Origin: Sthenelais limicola
Taxonomy: Eukaryota; Annelida; Polychaeta; Phyllodocida; Sigalionidae
Direction: 5' to 3'
NCBI GenBank assembly: GCA_942159475.1
Contig: OW804096.1
Coordinates: forward strand, 140,047,442-140,111,441
DNA: 64,000 nt
Shown here: in pieces, positions 12,557 to 27,500 of the stretch
Layout: each line of letters begins with the position of its first letter
Position numbering within the stretch: the first letter of the stretch is position 1
The notes under the pieces: model-generated
Seen by the model: only the letters and a program-made list of their open reading frames with translations
The model's database searches: none
Told to the model about the DNA's origin: nothing
Translations under genes and position numbers: made by a program

Positions 12557-15500
12557 GTATTTAACTATCAATAAATCTTTAGTTAAATAAATGTAATTTT
12601 AAAAGTACTGGAATCGTTCGGCCACCACGAGATAAAGCAAAAGGAGGCAAGGAACAGTGACTAGGTTAGGCACTTTTGAGAGTTGAATGTTGTTAAAATT
12701 TGAAGGAAGTTCCATGAAGAAGATTTATGTCATTGATTAATTATTTTTTTAATGCAACATCAAACTCGAGACAATTTTTGCTATCAACTAAATTCTATCA
12801 ATTTTGTAAATGTAAAGTTAGGATACGGTGGTTGATTCAATCACCGTTTTATTCAAGCCTAAAATATGTATGTATATTGTGTATTTCCATAGTCACTCCA
12901 ATTTTGACCTTTGACTCATAAAAAGGTACTTATCAAGTTCAAATTGGGATATAGAACATCTCATGCTTTTTTAATCAACACCTCGCCATTCCTTCATGTT
13001 GGACCCTTGTAAATGACTTTATCACATGACCTCGGTGGGCCCCAGGTAAACTAGTCATCCAGGTAAATGTCTTTATCCAATATCAAACATACAAACTTCC
13101 TGGGTGATGACCCCCAAATAGGACGCTCCGCAAAAGTGATGACACGCACTCATTAAATTAATTAACTAATCCAACACCAATCTCATAATTATGCATGAGT
13201 AATCGTTTATGATCATGAAACAATGTTATTTCATTTTCATGTCAAAAGGTGGACTTTAAAAACCTGGGCATTTATTGATGGGTCACATCTTCAGAAAGCG
13301 TACAATTGGCCTTCACCAATTCTCTCAAATAACCCAAATTTAAGACGAAAATCAGGTTCAGAATACAGTTTAATATAACCAGACAGATATATTAAATGAA
13401 TACAATACAGAATATACTCAGATATACCTAGTATTTGTCAATCTTCACTCTAATTTAGCAGAATTTGATAGATGTGTAGAACTGTAGATTGTGCATTTTC
13501 TGAAAATCTGACCAATTTAGGTAAATCAATGTTTAATAATCGTAAAACTATACACTTGTATATCCGATTCCTGTTTCATGGTGTTGAGAAAATAATAAGG
13601 AAGTTAAAACCCATAAAAAACAATTATCATCCTAAACCTATTATTCCTGTACATGCCTGTTCCATTGTATATAGTCGGTAAATATATTGTCACTTGTGCA
13701 TAATATGTTCACCTTTTACAAGATTACAGGGTCACATGAACAAACTGGCTTAAATAAGCAACGCAATTCTTAATTTTATTAATTACATCAGTTAGAAAGA
13801 AACAATAGAGAAATACGCATAACCACAATACACTCTAGGTCCAAACCCTGAGATCAGACAAGAATGGTATGTCAGCCTACTTCGCTCATCGGTCTCCTCA
13901 CCTAAGACTTGGCCTTTTAATGGGATTATAATGACATTTTGCGGTCTTAATGGAATCATAATGGCACTTTGCGGTTAGAGGCAAGAGGCTTTCCCTTCGT
14001 TTGAAGGGACTCTCCCATCTTTGGACCTAGACAGAATACGTGATTATCTTCATGCGTCGCCTCATCTTCGTGACAGTTCAATTGAATGTTCAAAAGTAAG
14101 AATGAACTTACACAGTACAAAGTACAGAAGATATCTCATAGAAAAAATCATGTAGTGACAGAGACTTATATATATAAGTCAAAGAGTGTCTTTTGTAGTC
14201 AAGTTAAGATCATTTTAAAACTAGACAATTTCTATTACTATTTCTCATAATAATACTAGATTTCTAAAAAAAAAGATTGTTTTAAATACTTTGTTCAGCA
14301 TTGAACATTATACATGTATTTCAGTACTTTAACCAATTATGTTATTTAACAAATTTAATATATTTATGTTTAAAAAACAATATTCCGTAAGATTGCTATT
14401 GGTAATCACCAAAGTATATGCCTTCATTCATCGTGTTTGTAAAGGGCTCAGTTTCAGTAGAGCCCCAAGAACCCCTTTTATTAAAGGGGAGGGGGAAAGT
14501 GAAGAAGAGAGGAGGGAAAGGGTGGGGGAATCGGAGAGGGAGAGGGAGAGGGTGTAGGTGAGGTAGAGAGGGAGAGAGGGAGAGGGAGAGAAAGCGGGGA
14601 GAGTGAATGAAGAAGAGAGGAGGGAGAGGGTGGGGGAATCGGAGAGGGGGAGGGGAGGGAAAGGGTGTAGGTGAGGGAGAGAGGGAGAGAAAGCAGGGAG
14701 GGGGAGAGTGAAGATGAGAGGAGGGAGAGGATGGGAGAATCGGAGAGGGGGAGGGAGAGGGTGTAGGTGAGGGAGAGAGGGAGAGCGAGAGAAAGCGGGG
14801 AGGGGGAGAGTGAAGAAGAGAGGAGGGAAAGGGTGGGGGAATCGGAGAGGGGGAGGGGAGGGAGAGGGTGTAGTTGAGGGGAGAGAGAGAGAGGGAGAGA
14901 AAGCGGGGAGAGAGAGTGAAGAAGAGAGGAGGGAGAGGGTGGGGGAATCGGAGAGGGGAGGGAAAGGGTGTAGGTGAGGGAGAGAGGGAGAGGGAGAGAA
15001 AGCGGGGAGGGGGAGAGTGAAGATGAGAGGAGGGAGAGGATGGGGGAATCGGAGAGGGACAGGGGAGGGAGAGGGTGTAGGTGAGGGAGAGAGGGAGAGG
15101 GGAGGGAAAGGGTGTAGGTGAGGGAAAGAGCGAGAGAAAGCGGGGAGGGGAGAGTGAAGAAGAGAGGAGGGAGAGGATGGGGGAATCGGAGAGGGGGAGG
15201 GGAGGGAAAGGGTGTAGGTGAGGGAGAGAGGGAGAGAAAGCGGGGAGGGGGAGAGTGAAGAAGAGAGGAGGGAGAGGATGGGGGAATCGGAGAGAGGGAG
15301 GGAGAGGGTGTAGGTGAGGGAAAGAGGGAGAGAAAGCGGGGAGGGGGAGAGTGAAGATGAGAGGAGGGAGAGGGTGGGGGAATCGGAGAGGGGGAGGGAG
15401 AGGGTGTAGGTGAGGGAGAGAGGGAGAGGGAGAGAAAGCGGGGAGGGGGAGAGTGAAGATGAGAGGAGGGAGAGGATGGGGGAATCGGAGAGGGAGAGGG

Positions 15501-18500
15501 GAGGGAGAGGGTGTAGGTGAGGGAGAGAGGGAGAGGGAGAGAAAGCGGGGAGGGGGAGAGTGAAGATGAGAGGAGGGAGAGGATGGGGGAATCGGAGAGG
15601 GAGAGGGGAGGGAGAGGGTGTAGGTGAGGGAGAGAGGGAGAGGGAGAGAAAGCGGGGAGGGGGAGAGTGAAGATGAGAGGAGGGAGAGGATGGGGGAATC
15701 GGAGAGGGAGAGGGGAGGGAAACAAGAATTAGTTAACAGTGATCAGTTTAATGATCGTAAAATGACTTATTAAAGTCACTAAACGGGTACATGGTCACTT
15801 TTAGGACAACAAACATTATGGATCCATAAATACAACACCCAAATCCCAAATTTTGTTTACCTCCATTTATATCCAACTTTTAGTCACTCACAGGTGCCAA
15901 TTGAGTAAACTTAGGTGAAAAGGTCTATTTAGCACAAGAGGGCACTTAGTGTGTGAATGGAGTGTTAAACTGTGGAACTACATTTCCCCTCATCTTCTTA
16001 TTTTTTCCATTGTTTTTTAATTATATAAATTTACATTCCACCCTGGAATGTATTATAAAATTTGACCTAACCAACACCATTTGTTTCCTCGATTCCAGTA
16101 AATCATATATAAGTATATAAGTTTAATTATTTTGTTTTGGTTTTATTTGTCAGTCAATTTAACGATAATGGCATCATTGAAATCGCCATTACACCCACGG
16201 TTTATAGCCCTGTATATATACAAGTGAGTCAGACTTTCAGAAAATGTACAATCGGCAGCTCTACACATTTAAAAAATTCGGCTAAAATAGGCTGAAATGT
16301 GGTAAATACTAGGCATATCTGCATATGGGTCAGATTTTCAGAAAATGTACAATTGGCAGCTCTACATATTTAGTAAATTCTGCAAAATAAGGCCAATTAT
16401 TTGGCAATTTGGACAATACTAGGTAAATTAGAGTATATTCGGCATTGCATTGATTCTAGCAATGTGTTTGGTTAGGTTGAACTGTATTTTGAACTTTATT
16501 TTCGTCTGAAATTTGGGTTATTTGAAAAGATTGGCGAAGTTGAATTGTACATTTTCTGAAAATATGACCCATATATCCACTATTGCCTTGTTTTAAAAAA
16601 TCAGTTCGGTTATGTTGAACTGTATTTTGAACCTGATTTCTGTCTTGAATTTAGGATATTTGTGAGGATTGGTGAGGGCCAATTGTGCATTTTCCGACGA
16701 TCTGACCCAAGTATTTACTACCACATTATAGTTTATACAGTCCATCAATAACCTTAGGGAGTAGTCAGTGTAGGCTGGGAGCTGAGAGAGTCCCTCTCGC
16801 TCCAAACCGCAAAATGTCATTATAATCCCATTAAGACCGCAACATGCCATTATAATTACATTAATACGCCCACTCCAGGGGCAAAAAGCCATTAGTGCAG
16901 TAGGCGTCCAATCACTGATATCATTTACAAATATTCCGTCCCGAATCGTGACTATAGCATATTGTAACATTTTAAAAAATAACGATGAATTTAACAGAAC
17001 CATATTTTCCCCAATTTTCATCCGATTTGAATAGTTAAAAATTCACCGGAATGCTGATATCCTTGCGGTTTGTTTGGTGTATAATATATTTTTCTACTCT
17101 AAGGAGTTCTCCCTCTACGAACGTTAAGCGACAAGTATAATTTTAAAAAAACAACGTGACGGTCGGGACAACGTGACGGTCGGGACATCCAGTGACATAA
17201 TTTGTCCATAGATACACATAGTGTGGCACTATTATCAAATCATGAGATTATTATTATTAAGTGACCTAAGGCCTGTCTCTGAACTAAATAAATTTGTTTT
17301 AAACTTATTTTCTATGCAGCCCATAACGTATATATATTATATGGGCGTGACGGTCGGGACATCCTTAAAAAATCGGTCCTACTTTCCATCCCATTTTGGG
17401 ATATAGAAAGACAAATATTTCTTTTACAACCCCAATTTTTTTCACATAGCTAAAATACCTTTTCAAGAATCCAATAACATGTTATTCAGCTAAAATTGAT
17501 GTATTGTGTGACAGACAGGGGTCCCCTATAGAGGCCGTGACGGTCGGACTCCAGAACCTGGGACATTTTTCATTTGAAGAATGGCCCATGTTGAAATTTT
17601 TTTTCCATTTTGTTTCCATCTTCGAAAATCTCCCCATATCTATCATTTTGAGCCCTTGATAAATAATTACTCTTAGATTTTACATCATACAGCAGCATTT
17701 TGACTTTATTTATTATTATGTGTGACATGCCATTGTTGGGGTGTTTCCCATGTTCAGAACCCTATAAAATAAGGAACCCTTATGAATTCCCCATAGAATG
17801 TGCATACCAGATGATTTAGATTTAGATTTTAAAATATTTTATTCAGGACATTGAACATTTTCATACAGTACAAATATTCTCAGGACAGCCTGATTTGCCA
17901 AAAATATTTTACAAAAAATAAGTAAGGTTACAAGAGTCGGTTGTGTCGATCCAATATAAGTTAAAATTAATTAAATTACAATTTTATAGGCATTTTTTCT
18001 TATAATACGATACAAGCATACTACAGGTTTTCAATATAGGGTAAAATACATACTCTCAAAGCGAATCACTAAAATAGTGTGAGCAATGACGAGCAACTAA
18101 AAAGGAAACACTACATGGGTCAGATTTTCAGAAAATGTACAATTGGCAGCTGTACACATTTAGTAAATTAAGCTAAATTAAGCTGAAATTTGGTCAATAC
18201 TAGGTAAATTCGAGTATATTTGGCATTGCAATGATTCTAGCAACCTGTTTGGTTAGGTTGAACTGTATTTTAAACTTTATTATCCTCTAAAATGTACGTT
18301 ATTTGAGAGGATAGGTGAAGGTGAATTGTACATTTTCTGAAAATCTGACCCACATGTTAATACAGACTACTACAGACGCCGTGATCTTTCACATGAACCA
18401 TTAATTAATGGATTCTCATGACCTCTAAATTCTCAATATGGTCAGGGAGATCTAATCTAACTAGAGGGACAGTATTTCTATCGCAAAAAAGGTGTGGGAC

Positions 18501-21500
18501 ACCAAATGCAAGACTTCAATGAGAATGACCCTACATCATTATTAGGGTCAGATTTTCAGAAAATGTACAATTGGCAGCTGTACACATTTAGTCATTTTCT
18601 GCTAAATTAGGCTGCAAGTTGGTCAATACTAGGTAAATTCGAGTAGGCTATATTCGGCATTGCATTGATTCTAGCAATCTGTTTGGTTAGGTTAAACTGT
18701 ATTTTGAACTTTATTTTCGTCTGAAATTTGGGTTATTTGAGAGGATTGGTGAAGTAGAATTGTACATTTTCTGAAAATCTGACCCATTATCTGATCTGGG
18801 AGCTGTGAACCTGTATTCGGACATTTAATGGGCCCCATTTGACCTCAACAAAACCTTTTAACTCTGATCTATAATATCTCTTCCATGTTTATCATGCCGC
18901 TAAGTGGTGCATTGATTCTTCCTGGTATTATAATTCCATTTTCACATTTTAGAGCAGAACTCTGTCCATTTATGGTCACGACACTCTTGATTACGTCCTT
19001 AGATGTATAATTATATGAATGGTAACGGAAGCTGGAAGGTGATTAATTCTATAAATCGTCAGGAAATGCACAATCGACAGCTCTACACATTTAGCAAATA
19101 CTGCTAAATTAAGCTGGACACGACACATAGAGGATATGTTTTTGTATTATATTCTAGTTGGCATGACGTCGATCTGTTCCGTCTCGTTGAACAGTATTTG
19201 AAACTAATTAATGTCATAAACTTTGTTTTTTTTCGTGGGGATTGGTGAAAAGTATTTCTCTGACGACCTGTCCCACTGTAATATTGTGATGTGTCACAGA
19301 CAAATACGTCGCAAAATTGTTATTTTTCAAAGTAGTATATTCACAAGATAAAGTTATGTTAATGTTGCCATTTTTAGAATGCTTAACCCATTCCGAAGTA
19401 TGAATACATAATACGAAATTTCAAGACAGTGTATTAAATATATCTATGCATTTATAAGGTCATCTTATAGAGTATATTTAGCCACTTCACTAGTGAATGT
19501 CCACCCAAAAGTATTACACACTTTTTTTCAAAACTAAAAAATTACACTTAAAATATCATAGAAATACATATTACATGTCCTAATGTTTACCATCATTGGA
19601 ATCGGCTTGAACTCATCTTTTCAAATATGATGGCATCTCAAAATTCTTTTTTCGACTTGTGACTCATTTTCCTGTGACAAATTTATTTATGTTACAGGCG
19701 TGTTTATTACTATTAGAGCGTTTAGGTGATGTCGAAAATATCACGAATACACGATTATTCGCTCGTTTTGATGCAATGATTGGGAGGATGACATTAAGAT
19801 CTCGCTGGATGTTGTAACGTAAACAATTTAAGTTCAGAACATGAAAATGCGAGGGATATATGGGTCAGATTTTCAGAAAATGTACAATTGCCAGCTCTAC
19901 ACAATAAGGCAATTCTGCTAAACTAGGCTGAAAAATTATGAATACCAGGTATATCTGAGTATATTTGGTATCGCATTGATTTAAAGTATCAGTTCTGTTA
20001 GGTTAAACTGCATTTTGAAGCTCAGTTCTGTCTTAACTGTGGTTTATTTGAGAGGATTGGTGAAAACGAATTGTACATTTTCTGAAAATCTGACCCATAT
20101 GTGGTGGTTAAAAGGACCGTAATGGCGCAATTATTATTTAATTTATCAGTTGTAAAATGCTGCTCTAGAATCGACCACAGTTATCCGTAAAGTCTGCTTT
20201 ATATCCATCTTTTATCTCAGTCAATTTACGCACGTATTGGTTCAAAAGTTATAGATTCATTAATCTTTAAATTACATAAAAACTATAATTATCAGCTTTT
20301 ATTAAGTACTAGAAAAGTACCTGTCCTCCGGACGACCCCCCCCCTCTCCCCGCGCCTCCCCCTCTCCCTCTTTTGTGTCGCCCTCTTCTCTGTCTTTCAT
20401 ACATTTTTACCTCCCCTCTCCCTCTGCGATTTCCCCACCCACTCCCTCCTCTCTTCTTCACTCTCCCCCTCCCCGCTTTCTCTCCCTCTCCCTCTCTCCC
20501 CTCCTCTACACCCTCTCTCCCCTCTCCGATTCCCCCATCCTCTCCCTCCTCTCTTCTTCACTCTCCCCCTCCCCGCTTTCTCTCCCTCTCCCTCTCTCCC
20601 CTCCTCTACACCCTCTCCCCCTATCCTCCTCTGGGATTTCCCCACCCTCTCCCTCCCATCTTTTTATTCTCCCCCTCCCCGCTTTCTCTCCCTCCCCCTC
20701 TCGCCCCTCCCCTCCCCCTCTCCCTCCCCTCTTTTCCCTCCTCCTATTCTCTGTTTCTCATACTTTTTTCCCCTTCCCCCTCCCCCTCTCCGATTCCGCC
20801 CCCTGTCTTCTTCACCCTCTCCCTCCCCCTCTCTAGTCTACTTTAACTAGTAAACTTTACGAATGATTTTCCACCCACAACTATTGCTAACATTTTCCCT
20901 CATACACATCACAAATAAGGGCATATATAGCGTACTTACCAGAGTTCTGAAAGGTAAGTAACATAAATGATCTCTGTACACTCTGTACGCGACCTGTTGG
21001 CAGTAAACATCAAAGCCCTCTAACGTTAAGGCTATGGCTGCCAACAGGACGAGTATAGAGTGTATTATATAGGCCGTCGGCTATGTAAATAGAAATAATT
21101 GTAGCAAAATCTTATGCTGTTTAAAGGGTTTTTTTTTTTTTTTTTTTTTTTTTTACAGTGTAATGAATGTTAAGAGCGTGTGTTTGTTTTATACAATTTA
21201 ATGAAGGCATCTCCATCGTGGATAACGCGTATTTCTGTACACTCTAGGTCTAAACCCTAGCTGATCAGATAAGAATGGTATGACAGTGATTGGACGCCTA
21301 CTTCGCTAATCGGTTTCCTGGTCTATAATTTAATCTTAATGGAATGGCACTTTGCGGTGTGAGGCGAGAGGTTTTCCCTTCAATTGAAGGGACTCTCAAA
21401 TTTGGGACTAGACTATGTAACTTTATTAGATATGATATTGGCTGTAAATGAAATAAACAAAATCAGTACATAGAGAGAATGGAACGAGCCGGCAATAATC

Positions 21501-24500
21501 AAAAAATTATTGGATGAGATTTGTCTGCATATATGCGGACGAATCAAGTCCAATAAAAAATTTATTATTGCAGGCAAGTTCCATTCTATATTTATTATAT
21601 GGGCATACAACTTGATGTGTAATCACAAATGTATCATGTGTAAATCTAAAAAAAGTAGCTGACTAGGTGATGAAGTAGTTCATATAGTATGTGTACTATA
21701 TGAATATTTTCATAGCACCCCACTTATTGCACCTCTCATATGGAATGCGCATATTATAATAAACATTCTTACATACTGGAAAGTTGACTGACTTAAACTC
21801 CCCCCCCCCCCTCCCCTCGACTCTTCGTAGCTCTACCTAGCGCACATTCCGGTTAACCATATGGGTCAGATTTTCAGAAATTGTACAATTGGCAGATCTA
21901 CACATTTAGGAAATTCTCTCAAATTAGGCTAAGAAATAAAGAATATCGGGAATATCTGAGTATATTTGGGATCGCATTGATTTAAAGTATCAGTTCCGTG
22001 ATGTTAAACTGCATTTTGAAACTCATTATTGTCTTAAATGTGGGTTATTTGAGATGATTGGTGAAGGCAAATTGTACATTTTCTGAAAATCTGACCCATA
22101 TGTTCTATTTCCAGGCAACTTCGTACTGCTTAGCATTGTAGAAGCCCAGACGGCAGAAAACCTTGACTAAAAACGTTGTGCAAAAACAAAAAAAAACAAA
22201 ACTTCAAGATCAGATTTAAAAGCAAATCATATCTGATGTTGACCTTAAACTATATCTGCATCTAATAAAACAATGTCGGATATTGCCTTTGGCTCCTTTG
22301 ATTAATTCCCATGCATTGCCTCTCCTGTTCTTCTTTATAGTACACCTCATAGGTCAAGAGGGCAAACGTTTGAAGAATCTGAGATAGAATAGTGTAGATC
22401 TGTTTATTAATGTGTGACAGGAAAATAGTTTAAGCTATGCAGATACCGTAAACCTGTGCGAAAGGTATAATTACTGTAAACGTATTAATGTTCGCGCAGT
22501 ATTTATTTTCGCGATTTTCGCGCACACCCTTATGTGCGCGAAATTTAAATCCTGCGCGAAACTATAATTATTACATAAACAAAGTGTGAGGCTTCCTTGC
22601 TGCGGGAATTTAAATCCGCGCGAAAAGGTGTCCAAGTACTTAGTGCGCAAAAATTAATCAGCGCGAAAATAAATATGTTTACAGTATTACATTTATAAAC
22701 AAGGTGTGAGACTACCTTGCTGCGCGAATTTAGATCCGCACAAAAAGGTATCAAAGTATTTATTGCGCAAAAATGTATCTGCGCGAAAATAAATACTTTT
22801 ACAGTATGTGTTTAGAAATATATCACTTTTTGTCATGCAGAAATCAATAAATACTTAGCTAACCTTTTAAAAACAAAAAGAAAAATAAATACTTGGCTAT
22901 CCTAATGCTTACTATCGGTATCGGTCGAATCCTAAATTGGGTCAGATTTTCAGAAAATGTACAATTCATCTTCACCAATCCTCTCAAATAACCCAAATCT
23001 CAGACGAAAATAAAGTTCAAAATACAGTTCAACCTAACCAAACAGATTGCTAGAATCAATGCAATGCCGAATATACTCGAATTTACCTAGTATTGACCAA
23101 ATTGCAGCCTAATGTAGCAGAATTTACTAAATGTGTACAGCTGCCAATTGTACATTTTCTGAAAATCTGACCCTTGTATGGAGTATATCTAGTTACTTTA
23201 CTGGTAAGTACCCGTGCTTGTAAAGTATGGGGATCATTGATAGATTACTAATTAAATTGTTAATTAGGTAATTGGATGAATCTATATTGATTAGATATGA
23301 TTAGATAACGGAAATATATATTAAGCGAGTCACTATGGTTTTAGTCCATACAATAATAGCCTATCCTTACTAGGAGTTATATAGCCCACATTGGAATATG
23401 TTTATGTATTGGTATATGGGTCAGATTTTCAGAAAATGTACAATTCGCCTTCACCAGTCCACTCAAATAACCCATATTTAAGACAGAAATGAGCTTCAAA
23501 ATGCAGTTTAACATAACAGAACTGGTACTTTAAATCAATGCGATAATAAATATACCCAGATAAACCTGGTATTCTTCATTTTTCAGCCTAATTTAGCAGA
23601 ATTTCCTATTTAATGTGTAGAGCTGCCAATTGTACATTTTCTGAAAATCTGACCCATATGGAAATATCGATCGAGCAGGATATACGGAAACATGTTTGAA
23701 CATGTCTCTAGAGTTATATCCTGTTAACAATATACATCTGACCCCTGGGTCACCTGATTCATATCCATCCAGCTCGGAGGAAGGACAAAACTTCTTTTTT
23801 CAAAAATAGAAATATCAAACTCAGATTATAGAAATACTTATTAGGTATCCCAGTGTTTACTATCATAGGAATCTCCTTGATCTCCTCTTTCCAAAAATGG
23901 TGATATCTCACAATATAATTTTGCGACTTATGACTCATTTTCCTAAAACGGATCACATTTTATGATATCTCGAAATCCATACCATTGTTATCTGATCTGA
24001 GTCCCTCCGAGCCTAGACTGACGAGTTAATATCATTTTTTGTTTTTGCAACATCTTTAATTACCTTTATCCAACCATCTTGGTTTCTACAAAGCTAATCC
24101 TTTGAACGGGAACACTTTAACCGCGCTATGTGGGTTAAATTTTCAGAAAATGTACAATTGGCAGCTGTATACATTTAGTAATTTTCTGCTAAATTAGGCT
24201 GCAATTTGGTCAATACTAGGTAAATTCGAGTATATTCGGCATTGCATTGATTCTTGCAATCAGTTAGGTTAGGTTGAACTGTATTTTGAACTATATTTTC
24301 GTCTGAAATTTGGATCATTTGAGAGGATTGGTGAACATTTTCTGAAAATCTGACCCATGTAGTTCATGAAATTTGAGGACATTATTTTGTTTTAGCTCAC
24401 AGAATAAATACCCTTGGCCAGTGTTATAGCTGGATGGAATACATTTAAGTACAAGGCACTCTCTGAAACGATTTTAACGACAAGTATATTTATGTCTAGA

Positions 24501-27500
24501 TTATCTAGCGACAGTTTATCTATGTCTAGATTATTCCTGTCATCCCTTACTTTATACCTACATTCCCGTTAATTTCATTTTTCAATTATTGGAAATACAT
24601 ATCTTGCATCTTGCGATCCTTGCAGGTTTCTTTTTTAGCTCTGGAATTTTATAATAGAAGGAAATTAACAAAACATATAATCATGAATATGAACAAAATA
24701 AATTATGTGATACTTAACTAATATAATATATGTATACAGGTTAACTAACGAGTTGGTGGAAGGAGTGTGAATATTGCATGAGTTGCGTAGCAACGAGTGC
24801 AATATTCTAAGCGACTGAAACCAACGAGTTAGTTAACATATTTATTATACATGCTTTCAATCATAAAAATAGAACAAAAATCGAGTCATAAATTTGAATT
24901 TTTACCAGTAATCTTAGTAAAAAACCGATTGGTTGCCACCACAACCCCACGCAAATCACTAGTGAAATAAGCACTATGCGTAAATCACTCTAGATACGTT
25001 GTTTTCAGAGCAATACGTGTTTAATAAATATATATATTCTTTATTTGACCCGTATAACTATGACTGCCTTTCGTATCAAGTATCCATTGAGTACTCTATA
25101 TTTAATGTTTCATTGAGCTTTTATGATCTTTTTATAGGTCAATTTTACAATAAATGATTTATTGTGGTCGGGAAAACATATGTATTAACCTTTATACTCA
25201 GCTGTAGGTGGGAGCAGCGGTTATAGTTTAGCCAGAAGGTTTGTACACTAAAACCCTTGAGCGATAACTCTGCCATGTATTATTATATTATTTGTAACAG
25301 GAACATGTGTCAAAGGTCAAAATGATATTTTTCAAATGTGTTTTTCACAAGGACCCTTACTCGGGGAGTTTTCATATTTGGGGTAAATACATGTACCACG
25401 TTCCAAGATTGTGTATTCAATATATGGGTCAGATTTTCAGAAAATGTACAATTCGTTTTCACCAATCGTCTCAAATAACCCACATTTAAGTCAAACATGA
25501 GCTTCAAAATGTAGTTTAACATAACAAACTGATACTTTAAATCAATGTGATACAAAATATAGTCAGATATACCCGATATTCTTCATTTTTCATATCTATG
25601 CATTGGTGAAGTTATCCTATTGAGTATATTTAATTATTTTACTATAGTGATTTGCCATGAAACAAATATCGCTTATTTGCATACAAATATCGCTTTCATG
25701 AATAAACAATATGGAAATAATTATGGGTCAGATTTTCAGAAAATGTACAATTCAACTTCGCCAATGTCAAAAATATACTTCAAAATGCAGTTCAACCTAG
25801 CCTAAGAGATTGCTAGAATCAATGCAATGCCAAATATACTCGAATTTACCAAGAATTGACCAAATTGCAGCCTAATTTAACAGAATTTACTAAATGTGTA
25901 CAGCTGCCAATTGTACATTTTCTGAAAATCTGACCCTTATACGATGTCACAATGTTTACTATCATTGGAATCCTCTTGAACTCATATTTTATACGATGGT
26001 ATTATAAAACGATGGTATTATAAAAATCTTGCGACTTATGACTCATTTTTCTGTAACACATCGCTTATATGACCTTAGCAAAGACATGTATTGAAGTTTA
26101 AACCTTTGTTTTTGATTTTGCATCACGATATGGGCCAGTAAAATATTAATATTACGCAGTCCCCTTAATTGCACAGCGACCACCATTTTAATGCCACGTT
26201 TATTAATTGACTGTCTGGTGTGAGGGTGCCACCTAAATCTGTTGTTATTGTTGTTGTTGAAATATTTGTTATTGAGGAAAAGATTTTTAAATTACATCAG
26301 TTAGAAAGAAACTAAAAAGAAATACGCAGAACCACAACAAGTGATTATTTTCATGTGTCACCTCATCTTCGTGACAGTTCAATTGAATGTTCAAAAGTAA
26401 GAATGAAAATTACACAGTACTAAGTAATGTACATATATACAGAAGACATCTCATGGAAAAAATCATACAGTGACAGATAATTATATAAGTCAAGAAGTGT
26501 TTTTCTTGCCGTAGTTAAATCAAGAACATTTTAAAAACAAAAAGTTTGTTTCACTGCACATTTCTCATAATTATAGGCTTACTAGATATCTAAAAAAATG
26601 ATTATTGTCCAAGTAACATATTCCCAAATAATTATAGCCTCATCCGCTTTTATTTTATTAATTTCCCTGACTGCTCCTGGTAAACGATTACATGTGTTGG
26701 GCCTTGAAGGTGTGAAACTGAATGGGGGAATCATTTACAGGAATTCAATAAAGCAGGCATGGAAATTTATGCTAGAACCTTGGGAATACAATTTTCCCTC
26801 ATTTTCGGTATTAAAATATGTCTTTTGACAGCTCTAAGATTCAAAGATGGAAAAAATAAAAATAGTTTTTCATTAATTTTGCTGGGAAGGCAAACACAGA
26901 TCTATAGGTTGTGTGTCAATCATCCAACTCCCATATTTGTCCGGTTCCTATAGATTCACGATTCTTCACTTTTAAAAGTCATTTAACATCACATTATCCT
27001 CAAGTTACTACCAATTATTATATGATTCTATAGTGAAATGTGTCCATCCCAGCACAGTGTGATGTATAGTCCATGTCGGCGTTACTTTATGTATGTGATG
27101 TATGACATAGAAATTAGTCTAAAGTCATAAAAACAACATATTTGAAAGTGATTTACTTACTAGTTCTCGTTGTAGGAATATATATACTCATTTTCAGGGT
27201 GTTTAATGCCCCTAGTCATATGAATACATGTACCAAATTTCATTTCCGAATGTATTTAATATATCCTTGCATTACTAAGCTCATCCTATTGAGTATATTT
27301 ATCTACTTAATACTAGTAACTGTCAACCCAGAGATATTGCAAACTATTTTCTAAAAAATTGAAATATCTTAAAATCTTAAAGTGCTATCAATAAAAAAAT
27401 TAAACAAACAAAATACAGAAATACTAAATGTTTACTGTCTTTAGAATCGACTTGATCGGCTCTCAAAATCATTTTTTTGCCAAATAACCAAATTTCAAGG

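Noticed and set aside
14481..15725. 414-residue Ser/Pro/Leu open frame on the - strand
   Set aside because: It coincides exactly with the homopurine minisatellite and is a product of its composition; no start context, domain or exon signals.
20373..20846. 157- and 153-residue Pro/Ser frames
   Set aside because: Overlap the homopyrimidine satellite and have no other support.
7393..25936. CRISPR-like or regularly spaced repeat array
   Set aside because: The repeats are inverted terminal repeats of MITEs with target duplications, at irregular spacing, in an animal genome.
26598..26953. Hydrophobic frames of 64-76 residues near 26.6 kb
   Set aside because: AT-rich intronic sequence, no conserved motif, no splice phase compatible with gene 1.
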